The position numbers and the translations under genes were made by a program. Shown in pieces: positions 45,946 to 56,856 of a stretch of DNA of 64,000 nt. Source of the DNA: Calliopum simillimum (taxonomy: Eukaryota; Arthropoda; Insecta; Diptera; Lauxaniidae); assembly GCA_951812925.1 (NCBI GenBank), contig OX638369.1, positions 3,968,001 through 4,032,000 of the forward strand. Reading direction: 5' to 3'. Position 1 is the first letter of the stretch. Each line of letters begins with the position of its first letter. Under the pieces are notes generated by a model that worked only from the letters and a program-made list of their open reading frames with translations, was not told the DNA's origin and did not search any database.

Positions 45946-47749
45946 CATTTTTCAGTGATATACTATTTTTCATTAGAAGCTGGAAACTTACCATTTTTAT
46001 TAAAGAATTTGTTTAGATGTCTTCCAATATTTGAAAGCTTCGTGCTTTCATTTAATTTATTTTAACCAGCCATCATGTCTTATTTTAGTTGAATATTTCA
46101 ATTTACTTTCATATATCGAATTCAATATACTATATTTATTTATGTATGCATATGAATACAGCATTATGCTTTATAAATTGAGCACCTTTTTTATTATTGC
46201 TAATTTATGCATAACCAAACGCCTTTCTTTATCCACTGACTGACTGACTGACTTAACTTCTAATGCTGTACATTCTAAAAGTTAAACAAACTCTGTCGAA
46301 ACGTGTCAGTTTATATTTCTTTCTATTTCACAACCTTGTTGCCTCCATTCACAACCAGCATTTTATTAATATCTTGGGAATCATTTTTTTAAGTTTTTAC
46401 ATTCTGCTTAACCCTTTCTCCGTTCGGAATGGGCAAACTTTTTACACCTGTCATTGGTTATTTACTTCTTAGTTCTCTGCATTCACTGCCATATCCCCAC
46501 GTTTATGGATGCTACTGGTGTTTCGAATGTGTTTATTTATGCGTTACGAAAATTTTCTCAATTTCAAATTCAAATTTACTGCTCCTGCTGCTGTTGCTGT
46601 TGCTGCTGCTGCTGTGAATGCTGCTAATAAAAGTCAAATGTTATTTGGTATTTTAGTCTTTAGAGAGGCCAAAGTTATGTTGAGTGCCTTATGCCAGAAA
46701 ATAAATTGAATTTTTATGCTAATAATTTTAGCAGTTAATAAAAAGGAAAATAATACATTTTGAGGAAATGTTTATTTGTTACAATATGATTGAAAAAAAG
46801 TAGTAAATGCATACTCTTATATATGTATATATGCATACTAATAGAGAACTCAAATATTTCAAAGATAAAAGTTGCGCTCAATAATCTTTTAAGTAGAGTT
46901 GAGCAAAATGGAGCAGATTTTGAAATAAAACTTACATATTGTTTTTAGAGAAGACTAGAGTTGGCCAGTTGAATAATCTTAATAACAGAAAATTATCTTT
47001 GTGGGAAAGTCCCTATTTTTCCAGGATACTACCAGTACTCCGAATCACTTAAATTAAACTGGTTAAAATTTGTATGGAAAAAATTAAAGTTGTTCAAAAT
47101 TTCGTTCCCAGGGCACTTAAAACTTCCTCCATGTAAAATTTGGTCCATTTCAGAGCGCATTTGATAGAAATCATTTTAAAAACCAAAAACTGCCCCAAAA
47201 TTTGGAAAAATTTGTATTATTATTATTTCTATTATTTATTTTATTTTTATTTTCAACATCTGTTATACATTTTGAGCCACTTAATAGGAATCTGCCATTT
47301 ATTTTTTTGTAAGCTCTGTAATTTTGGAGATTTTGGCCATTATATTTTGTGTCTTAGTTATACACTTTTACTATCTATAAATTGATTTGGTGGCAAAATA
47401 TATTTACCATTATCAATTTAATGAACTCTTTCATTAAAGTTTGTGAGGTAGCAAGTCATTGGGTGCTCGTTTGATGCCTCCACGTATTCATTTCATATCC
47501 AAATTGATTTAGTAAGATTTACTTTGTAACTGAAATGTGTTGATTAGTATAATAAGAAATTTGAAGCCAGCCACAAAAATAGTTGGATGATAGTATTAAA
47601 GATTAAGTACAATAGTTTTATTAACATGTGGGAACACCAGTATACAGCTGTCACAGCAATCAGCTGTTCACTATACAGTTGTGATCTGTAGTGGTTCTAA
47701 CCTCAATGTCTAGGGGAAATATCGTGATTCCAGCGGCGACCGGCAGCGG
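45946..47749. other. Gene-free AT-rich DNA
   Basis: No supported gene. GACTGACTGACTGACT lies near 46238, and a CTG run (CTGCTGTTGCTGTTGCTGCT) near 46585-46615. Open frames follow composition. Confidence 0.5.
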
Positions 47750-49075
47750 TTTAATGAAACATTGTTGAAAATTTTCATTGAATTTAATGAAACTTAAATT
47801 TTACAAGTTTCATTAAATTCAATGAAAATTTTCACTAATGTTTCATTAAATTCAATGAAAGTGAAAAATTTTTTTATTGAAACTCTTATGGAAAATTTTT
47901 ATTAAAGTTTCATTGAAACTATTGAAATAAATTTTCTCTTTCAATTGATTTAGTGATAATGATAAATTTTTCATTACCACTAAATCAATTCACTATCATT
48001 AAAAAAATCTTTTGATAGTGAAAAATTTTCATTACTATTAAAATAATTTTTTGTTAATGAAAAAATTTTTTTATTTATAGTAGTAGAAAAAATTTTCTAT
48101 ATCTGAAAGTTCATTTAGCGGTAGTGGAAAAATGTTCACTATCAAGCAATATATTTTGTGGTTGTGAATAAGTCTGGTGCTTATTTACATCTAAAGGAAA
48201 CTTTCGTTGCCTTAGAAACGAAATTCTGAGCAATTTTAATTTTAATTTTTTTGCACCATACTTTCATACATTGATTTTGGCACTTATTATTTTTCTTGAA
48301 AAAAATCTGTAAAAAATTTTTTAACAATATATTTTTTATGGGTTCTTCCATAAAAATATATCTTTGTTAACGGAGGAACTTTAAATTATTTGCTCATCAA
48401 ATTAAGAGGCTTCTTTAGATATGCAAAAAATCTTTTCTGTACTACCAGTCAATTTCAGTAAAAATTCTTGCCATTTTATGTATATACAAAAAAAATCACG
48501 AAAACTTTCTCATTTAGTACTTGACTGTGCGCAGTATTATGAACTGCATCAAAGCCGATTCTATTCATTTTTTGAATGTAGTTTTAACCCAGTTGGTTCA
48601 GTAAAGATGATTGCTTGCGCAAGCAGAAAATGATTCTATTTTCCAGTGCTATTACATTTCTTACAAAAAGTCTAGCGTAAAAATATTCCGACTTAATCCT
48701 GCAACGACACAGACTACTCCAAAAATACTTTGTAAACTGCACCACGTGCGTGAGCAATATATTAAATATATTTTAAATTACTTGTCATTTGACATAACCA
48801 GTGCATTACATTGAGATCAGAAAAAGGCCAATAATCTCTTTTTGCATTGAAAATTACACTACGATCAATCTAAAACAATTTCGGAAAATAGGGAAGGGAA
48901 CAAAATTAAAAAAAAAAAAATTGGTTTCAAATTAATTTTATACAAAAAATTTTAAAGTTGTGTAGACTGATGTGCTACAAAATTTGTTATCTATTTTTGA
49001 GCACCAAGTTCGAATCCCAATAAAAGTGAAAATTTTTCAGTTCATTTTTTTTTTGTCTTATTGAATAAACCATGG
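47750..49075. mobile_element. Palindrome array with tRNA-like module
   Basis: From about 47755 to 48130 a TTTCATTAAATTCAATGAAA-type motif recurs on both strands, then a related ATAGTGAAAAATTTTCATTA set. The first two copies form the perfect hairpin at 47766-47834. Further right, on the plus strand, AAGTTCGAATCCCAA (49006-49020) is a B box with GTGTAGACTGATGTGCTAC upstream, followed more loosely (about 25 nt) by a T run. The right border is not defined. It follows the same plan as the other palindrome/tRNA-like loci. Confidence 0.4.
47766..47834. repeat. Perfect 29-bp stem hairpin
   Basis: The left arm begins TGAAAATTTTCATTGAATTT and the right arm is its exact inverse over 29 bp, with an 11-nt loop (TAAATTTTACA). 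The size is like a microRNA precursor, but the stem is almost all A/T, pairs without bulges, and its halves recur nearby. A palindromic repeat is the likelier explanation. Confidence 0.85.
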
Positions 49076-49234
49076 CTACTTATGTCGACATGTTTTTCAT
49101 TTTTGTCTATGTTTGGTTGAAAATATTTCAATATGATCACAAGAAAAATTAATTTAAGCCAGGCGATACATCACAAATATTGTTGCGAATTTTAAAAGAA
49201 GTATTAGAGCTGCAAAGGCTGATGCTATCTAGAT

Positions 49235-49893
49235 CAAGGGTGTCAGCGTAGAAGAAAAGTGAGGCAATTTTGGCTCGACCCAACAACATCAATACTTCTG
49301 TACAACAATCCCAACAACATCAATATTTCTGTACAACATTCACAGAAATAATTTTTGTTGGTTTTTTTTTCACGCTCGTCAAAATTTCGCGTTTTTGTTG
49401 CTTTTTTTGCGTACACACAAAGTCGAACTCGAACCAACATAAAACAACAACAAAGACTACGTCGCATCAAAAACAACAAACAATATGGGTATTAATGCGT
49501 TGATGCGCAGTAGTGAAAATGCAAGTCTTTTACGCACTAACGCCTGAACGATCAATGTGAATATTTCTATCTTGAGAAATTGCAAAAGTAGTGCGAAATT
49601 TTCAGCAATATTTTTGTTATTTCACTAATATCAAACTTTAGCAAATTACACTTTCGCAACGACGCAAGGACATTGCGCATCAACGCGTGAGTTCCCCTAA
49701 TTTTTGTGTGTGTCCTAGTTCTTAGAAATTTTGAAAATTGTTGAAGTCTTATTGTTGTTGTAAACGAGGCATGAAAAAACAATAAAAAATTGTTTTTTTG
49801 TTTGTTGTTACTCGAATTTAAAGTTGTTGTAAAAGCAACGCTGACTGCACTGCATGCGTTTGGCTCAGTGATTTGAAAACGCTGACACCCTTG
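49235..49893. mobile_element. hAT-like non-autonomous transposon
   Basis: The ends are exact 14-bp inverted repeats, CAAGGGTGTCAGCG and CGCTGACACCCTTG. They fit the hAT end consensus YARNG and resemble the common CAGGGGTGTC type. The flanks are the 8-bp duplication ATCTAGAT (49227-49234 and 49894-49901), as expected for hAT. The 659-bp interior holds GTTG/CAAC repeats and frames without a transposase or BED domain. Clean ends and an intact duplication suggest a fairly young insertion. Confidence 0.9.
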
Positions 49894-49901
49894 ATCTAGA
49901 T

Positions 49902-50710
49902 GAAATCATTTAAATTTCTTTAAGGAAAGAAACAAAGTACAGAGTTTTAGCAATTCTTTAGATAATATTCAACAAAAAAAAAGAAATAATTTTAAGAATT
50001 TATTTCTTTGCGAAAATTTTTAAAATTTGATCCATTTTAGAGAAAATTAATTTTTTTTTTCGAGAAAGTTCAAAAGTTTTATATGGGAGCCTATTGTCTA
50101 ATAAAATTTGTTACTTTGTCTTCTTAATTTATCAGATGCAAGGTGTTTTTTTGTGTCAGAAAACTCGAAAGTCGAAATTAACGAATACTGATGATGGAGC
50201 AATACCACGTCCATAATGCACATCATATATTTCAACAGGGGTCTCTGTATTGCATTGACACGATGCCACAGTCAGTGACAACTATACTCACACACCCATA
50301 CAACATTATGTTGCAAAGAAAGCAGCCTTTTACTTTGTTTTGTTTATTTTTTTTTTTTTGCTTTTCTTGTGTATTTATTTCCCTGAAATTGCAATTTTCA
50401 ATTACTTTAGTTTCCTTCAAGGATTCTTGGCAAATGATTCGCGTAGGCACTGCCAATGTTTAGATTGTAGTATGAAATATATTTTTTATTGTTGTTGTTG
50501 TTGCTGTTTTTCTGTTATTATGGTTATTGTCAAATGCTTTATAAATAAATTTCATTTCAATTCTATTTTTTCTATTTTATTTTTGTTCAATCTCATAAAT
50601 TAATTGAATTTTCCATCAATTGGCTTATCTTTTATATGAAATTTTTTTTCTTAAAAATTAGCATGTCTTTATTATGTTTTTTTAAGTGCTAATAAATGAA
50701 GTTTCATTGC
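49902..50710. other. Gene-free AT-rich DNA
   Basis: No supported gene. T runs lie near 50345-50360 and GTT repeats near 50490-50505. Confidence 0.5.
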
Positions 50711-51666
50711 TTAGGGTTACGAAGCTTCTGGAAGGAGACACAAAAAATAGACTAACAAAAAATTGCACCTAAGGAGGGTGGGCTAAAATAAACCCATCAG
50801 GAGTTATTGGATTGAAAATGATTTTCTGACTTGTTTCAGAAAAAAAAAAAAAAATTTCTTTGGTCACCTCAGCGTTTTAGAGAAAAACTTTTTATATGAA
50901 AATTTTTATTAATTGTATGAGCTTTCTAAAGGAACATTTGGCTTATAAGACTTAGAAGGATTTCAAGTTCTGCACTTTTTAAGTTTATATTCCAATTTTT
51001 TTTCTTGTTTTAGACTTTGGTGGTCATTTCAGTATAAAAAGTGTCCTACTAACGTAAACTTTTAACATTTTTTTTTAAATTCTCAAATAATTTTCTTTAA
51101 TTTTTATAATAGCAATATTTTAATTTGAGGTAGGAAAAAAATAGTTTTCTATGTAATACACATGTTTCTTCAATTCAATTCAATTTCAATTCAATTTTAT
51201 TCAATATTCTCTTTTTAACAGGGTAAATAAATATCTTATAACCTGGGTTACTTGATTAACAATAAAATAAATTACTTAAAGAGAATAGTAGTGACATTTG
51301 TATTTTTTTTAACAAAATAGTGATAAATGTCATATCTTAATAATAACGTTACAATTACTAATTTAATGTGGGGTGGATATTAATTAAATTTAGCAAAAAA
51401 AAATTATCAAAAAAGAAAAAACAAAAAATATAAGCAAGGTTTTTTTAAAACATGTTGCAACAGCTATTTCATATAGTGAACATAATAAAAATAAAAAGTA
51501 GGCCAACTTATACGAATAAAGTATATTTAGTAGTGAAGCGCATCAAAAATTCGACATGATTAATATCAAAATTAAGAAGCCATAATTTGATTTTTTTTAA
51601 AAACGAGATTTTATTTCTTATACTCCTTAGGTATATCATACGGAAGAGTATTAAACAACTTGCGTG

Positions 51667-54480
51667 CTAGAATAGTGTAGGAATTTCTGTATTGAGTTGT
51701 CCTAAAAATAAGCAATGGAACAGCAGTAAATTGTAATTTATGTTATTAGGACTTTCTAAATAACCACCTCTAATAAAAAATACTTTCAGAACTTTATAAA
51801 AGTACAAATGCCTAACTGGCATAAAATAAGTTTCCTTGTAAAGCGTCATTGAGTTAGTAAAACTTGAGCGGTTACACACTTTTCTTAATGCAGCCTTTTG
51901 CAGTATCGTTAATTGGGTTATTTTATAGTAATGGGTATTACCCCAACAACTTATACCGTACTCAAGTTTCGAATGAAAAATCCCAAAATAAATTGTTTTT
52001 AAGGTGTTGTTGGAAACAAATTTTCTCAGACGGTAAAAAATTCTAATTGTTTGCTGAAGATATTTTCTTAGATTATTTATATGCTCATTCCAATTCAGAT
52101 AACGATCTATTGTGACGCCAAGGTATCTGAAGTCATATACTTTTTCAATATTAAAGCCACTAGCATCGCAAGATAAGTTACAATCATAAATTTTATTTAA
52201 ACAACGATTAACGCAGTTTTCAATTATACCCATGAAAGGTAATGTCAAGGTCTGCTGCATTATGAAGCTTAGTATCAAAAAACATTAATTTGGTTTTATT
52301 ACTAACCATAAGCTTGTGATCTGCAAACCAGTACCTAAGTAAATGAACATCATGGTTTATGTCCGCTATTAAGTTAAGGGGGTTTGTGGAATCATAGGCA
52401 ATTCCTAGGTCATCGGCAAATGCTTTAACTTTCCCTTTAAAAGGTTGTTCAAATAAGGAGTTTATATACACAAGAAACAGAATTGGACCTAAAACAGACC
52501 CCTGTGGAACACCTTAATTTATCATCTTGGAATCGTTAAGGCTATTACCAACTTTTATCATCTGAACACGGTTATTCAAATAAGACTCAAGCCATTTATA
52601 AATGAAACCACGAAAACCAATGCAATAAAGCTTATTAAGTAGGCATTCATGGTTAACTATATCAAAAGCTTTAGTCATGTCTACAAATAGACCAGCACAT
52701 ACTTGTTTGTTATCGGATCCTTTATACAGAACTGAACAGAAGTCCAGAAGTGCATCTTCAGTTGAACCGCCTTCTCTAAAACCGAATTGCATCGGACTGA
52801 AAAAATTTAGCCTCCCAAAAAATTTGAGAATCCTATTCTTAATAACTTTTTCAAATATTTTTGATATTCGAAATAGCAAGGAAATCGGCCTATAGTTCCC
52901 TTTATCTATTTTATTACCTTTTTTAAACAGCGGAATAACAACGGCGTTCTTCAGTTCATCAGGAAAGATACCAGAAAAAACACTTAAATTAAAAATATGA
53001 GTTAATATATCAACTATATTAAAAGCAATATTTTTTAAAAAAGAGTTGGAAATGCCATCACTACCGCAAGAAAAACCTTCTTTTACAGACCTAATTGATT
53101 TAAGAACTTTAAGCCCAGAAATCGGCTCAAAATAGAAGCTATTGTTGTTGAGACTACTATCTAAAAAACCATAATCAGCACAGCAATAACAGGGAGCAGA
53201 ACGATTCGTCGAGGACGAGCTAAGCCCAATAGAAACAAAATACTCATTAAACATATTTGCTATTACTTTTGTATCAGATACATCACCGCCATCATTTGCT
53301 AGAATAATAGTATTGTCGCTATTTTTAATTTTTCGTTGTGCAATGCTGTTAACGATTTTCCATTCTTCCTTTAAATTGCCTTGAGACTCCAAAACTTTCC
53401 TATAAAAATAATTATCTCGACAATCGCGAATTTCGCAATTGATACGTTTACACATTTGCCGAAAACGATTTTTTAAATTGGCATTTTGTGGATGTTTATA
53501 TACTTTTTTACTTAGTTTATTTTTAAATCTTATTTTTTTCAAAAGAGCCTTATCAATCCAAGGTTTCAATCTGACTTCAGAAGTTCTTTTTTAAAAGCTA
53601 TATGTAGAAGAGTTCACGCATTCTTTTACAAAAATTAAAAATAAGTTAAAAGCCCTATTAACATCATTTTCCTCATAAACAACACTCCAATCAAAATTTC
53701 TTAACTTTAGGTTTAACTGATTAAAGTCAATTTTACAAATATTTCGTTGCTTCTCAGGAACTGGCAACTTAGTACAAAGGTCATCAAATAAAACTGCGGT
53801 CATGCAATGGTCAGATACTTCGAGGTCAAACATAATACCTGTGCAGGTATCAAGTGAGACATTCGAAAAGCGGCCCAAGACGTGATCAAGACAAGTTTCA
53901 GAAGCAGGTCTTGTAGGTTTAGCAATAAAAGAGTTCAAGCCATGTTCAGAAAGAATAACATTATACAAGTATTGAGCAGAGCTATAACTTAAAATGTCTA
54001 AATTAAAATCTCCTAAAATCACAAGATTAACCGCGGACTCATTTTTCATCATATTCGAAAAATCTTCTATGAAGGTTTGAATAGATTGAGCGTGAAGCCT
54101 ATAAACACAAATAAAAACAAAATTAGTATTGGCTATACAGCACGGAACCCTTAAATAGTCTGCACAAGAAGAACTAAAGCGCCTGATTTCGCCACAACCA
54201 ATTAAGTTGTTAACAAAAACTCCTACACCTCCAGCTGGATACGAATCATTAGTATTCGCATAAAAAGTATAATGAGGTATAATATACTCATCCACCTCAA
54301 AAGAATAAATCCAAATTTCTGAAACAAAAATTAAATCTGGTTAAATTTTAAAGGCATTTAGATTTGAAGTTAACAGATCAAAATTTTGACGCATTTTGGT
54401 GAACGACAAAAAAAGGTTTACTTGTTAAACTATGTAAAGAATTTATATCAGTTATATTTCTTAAGGTTGTAACAGAAAGG
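51667..54480 (-). pseudogene. Retrotransposon ORF2: endonuclease and reverse transcriptase, disrupted
   Basis: Most of ORF2 stays in one frame. The endonuclease part shows QNFDLLTSNLNAF, a stop, then SEIW (catalytic Glu), AGGVGVFVN, VILGDFNLDIL, TCLDHVLG and VSDHC, the standard APE-type series. A stop (TAA, 53591-53593) separates it from the RT part: GSDGIS, VIPLFKKGN, NYRPISLL, QFGFREGGSTEDAL, FVDMTKAFDIVNH (first catalytic Asp). Another stop (52514-52516) falls just before GVPQGSVLGPILF and AFADDLG (catalytic Asp pair). A frameshift near 52225 leads to FRYLGVTIDRYLNWNEHI and the C-terminal region, ending near 51667. At least three stops and one frameshift make it non-functional. Confidence 0.9.
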
Positions 54481-54545
54481 TTTTCATAAAAAAGAGATCA
54501 AAATTATTACGCATAGTTAAAAATTTAATGATGAAATAAACAATG

Positions 54546-55313
54546 CTATTTAATTGATTTTAAATCCGAAAGAGATCTGATAATGAAAACTTGACTATTT
54601 TCAACCATTCTCAGAAAGATATTTGTATTTTTAAACCATAGAAACTTGAAGTTTTTCTCTTTTTTTAGTTTTTTTGCAGCTACAAATAGTACTCTGCTGT
54701 ATTTAGTGAGACGTTCTTTAATATAAATTTCAGAAGTTTTGTCACCACCAAGCACAGATGCATTTAAATTAGTCTTAGAAGATTTTTTCGTATTTAAAAT
54801 TTTACTTTTAGCTTCTATTGAAGATAGTTTCACAATAACCTTGTTACCAAAAGTGGTATCAGATTTTTTAAATTGTATAAGAGAACACTTTTGAATTTCA
54901 TTAGAATGCAAAAAGAGAGATTTAAAGCTTCACTAAAAACTCTTTGCACACGATTTTCAACATTTGTGGCATCGATCTCCGGAATTCCTTTCGGTTTCCA
55001 ACAACTTTTGCTTTCCAGCGTATCAACCTTTAGCTGCAGTTTTTCATTTTCATTTTCGTTCTTTAAATCATTTATCGTTGAGAGAAAAGCACTGTTGATT
55101 TGTTTTGCTGTTATGTACGTTCGATGCTCTGTCAGTTGTTGTTGTAGGCTGCAGCTGTTTATCGGTTATTGTCTCACTGTTTTGTTGGTTCGTTTTACTA
55201 GACGTTGTTGCTGTAGGCTGTTGATGTATTTCGGGTAAAGTTCTGCTTTCCTCTTCATTCGTCACGTTTGAAGTTGGAGTTGGAATTGCAGATAGGTTTG
55301 ATCCGTTGCGCAC
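54546..55313 (-). pseudogene. Retrotransposon ORF1, frameshifted
   Basis: An N-terminal low-complexity part (MRNGSNLSAIPTPTS.., T/N/Q-rich) runs to about 55068. The reading then moves to another frame with INDLKNENENEKLQLKVDTL, a coiled-coil-like heptad stretch, and later returns to the first frame for the C-terminal 120 residues (YIKERLTKYSRVLF.., NFKFLWFKNTNIFLR..). The last part resembles the FP25-like domain found in ORF1 of insect non-LTR elements (..YKFVWVRNGKIFVRK.. in general form). Two frame changes are required, so no intact protein is made. In relatives this protein binds the element RNA. Confidence 0.7.
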
Positions 55314-55406
55314 TACACACGCTGCTCTTTATCTACTGGAGGCTTCAAATGGAACTTTAAAGGACCAGAACTTTGCAAAATCCTTTGAAACCCTATAAAT
55401 CAAATA

Positions 55407-56289
55407 GGGTATTTCCATGTAAATGTAAACAAGGTATTGAAAAATTTCTCGTTTCTTTTCAACCTTCAACTATATCCAAACTAATGTTTAATTGAAGAAA
55501 CATTACGATTTAGTGTCAAAATTAGGATTGGACATTGCAATTCGTTATTATCAAGTTTTTTAGTTAATGTCTGCACATCAGAAGATGTAAAAACGGGCAT
55601 AAAAATAAAACGGTACTTCTGCGAGGAAAGCTATGAATCTGGTGGTGACAGTAATAGTTGTGAGGATAATATACCATCTGTATTTAAACCATAAATAATT
55701 TCAATCGCGATATAATAGACTTAGTTAAACAATTATTAAATTTTGATCCAGTTTTGGTTCCTGTGCATAAAAGCCAGAAGTAGTTCTTTATTATTCTTGT
55801 ATTTTGACCCAGTTTTAATGTTTATACCTATGAACTTGAAAAGGCCCTCTGTATTGGTCTAAAAATCGATAGTAACGCGAGTTACCAATATTTTTATAAC
55901 GCGAGTTACCACATAATTTTTGCATTATTTTAAAAAATACCACTTAGTATTGTTGTTTCTAATAAAGAAATACTTATTGATATCCTGCTGCCTTAATTTA
56001 TGTCTAATGTAAAGAAATTTACCCACAAATTTCACAGAAACTTGCGAAAGAAATTTACGCTCTGAACATGTTGTCCAAAAATGGTAACGCGAGTTACCAG
56101 CACTATTCACTATTTTACTGGTTAAATATTAAGTTATCACTGAAAAGTTCAACTAATATGCAACAAGAACAATGTATTTTTTTTATAAAGAATCCAATTT
56201 TATTAGTTAATCCAAAGGCTGAGCCTCAAAAGCTCCATTAAACGCTTAAAAAATGTTCTAATTGTAACGCGAGTTACCATGGAATTACC
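55407..56289. mobile_element. TIR element with repeated CpG palindrome
   Basis: This block interrupts the right arm of FB-G exactly where the arm is continuous in other copies. The ends are inverted: GGGTATTTCCATG on the left, and GGTAATTCCATG read inward from the right, each bordered by TA, as in Tc1/mariner-like insertion. A plus frame near 55574-55690 (TSEDVKTGIKIKRYFCEESY.. ending VFKP and a stop) could be the tail of a transposase but is not recognised. The right half has four copies of the palindrome described separately. Confidence 0.55.
55872..56278. repeat. Four copies of GTAACGCGAGTTAC
   Basis: GTAACGCGAGTTAC or a one-base variant occurs at 55872, about 55896, 56084 and 56264. Each is an inverted repeat (GTAAC/GTTAC) around GCGA in otherwise AT-rich DNA, and the 56083 copy extends to GGTAACGCGAGTTACC. 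Regular conservation of a palindrome with CpGs suggests binding sites for a dimeric protein, for example a transposase. Confidence 0.8.
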
Positions 56290-56856
56290 TAATATATTCG
56301 TAGAATGCTCATACAATACAAAGTTTCTGATAAAAAAGTTTTATCTAAAGCGCTACGGTGACCCAAGGACATTTTTTTTTTCTAAAACAGGTCAGAAAAT
56401 CAGTTTAAACCATATAATTCTTGATGGGTATATTTTAAACTCCCCTCAGGTGCAATTTTTTGTTAGTCGAGGCCTTCTCTATCTACTCCCAGGAATTTCG
56501 TAACCTTATGCAAAACTACCTATATACGAGACTCTGAGAGCAATATTGTTCACTTCGTTAAAAAAGCAAAAGCAAATAACTTGTGCTTGCACTGACTGAC
56601 CCTTGCCTTATGTTGCGCCAGATTATTCTAACTTTTCGTGTTCAGCGTCTTCTAGATCTGTTTAATAGCACTTACAATCTGGAGAAAGACAAAACTCAAG
56701 TAATTTACATTAATATGTATTTGATATTGAATAACATGAATTACAATACTCTTGAAAAACAAATTCTTTTAACTCTAATTAAAACATTTCTCTTGTCAAA
56801 TATTGAACTCTGGCTCAAAATTGACTTTGTTAAACTTTCAGTTTTTAGCGTTCTAA

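Larger units (their letters stand above)
51171..55340 (-). mobile_element. CR1/Jockey-type non-LTR retrotransposon, defective
   Basis: This near-full-length element of about 4.2 kb is read on the minus strand: 5' end near 55340, ORF1 (about 55313-54546), ORF2 with endonuclease then reverse transcriptase (about 54480-51667), a 3' region of about 450 bp, and a tail of irregular TTGAA repeats (51171-51210 on the plus strand as CAATT units). A repeated short tail instead of poly(A) is typical of CR1-like elements; the exact clade is inferred. Both ORFs carry stops and frameshifts, so it is dead, but domains are complete and ordered, which suggests a moderately recent insertion. It sits inside the FB-G element. 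Confidence 0.85.
50714..56505. mobile_element. FB-G foldback element holding two nested insertions
   Basis: The outer arms, about 215 bp each, are inverted: left GGGTTACGAAGCTTCTGG, TAACAAAAAATTGCACCTAA, TTTTCTGACTTGTTTCAG, TTGGTCACCTCAGCG; the right arm (56290-56505) reads the same in reverse complement. The right arm continues inward at about 55343-55404 (GGACCAGAACTTTGCAAAAT). TTA borders both ends, possibly a 3-bp duplication. Two insertions interrupt it: the non-LTR element (about 51171-55340) and the TIR element (55407-56289). Its own interior has no coding sequence. Confidence 0.75.
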
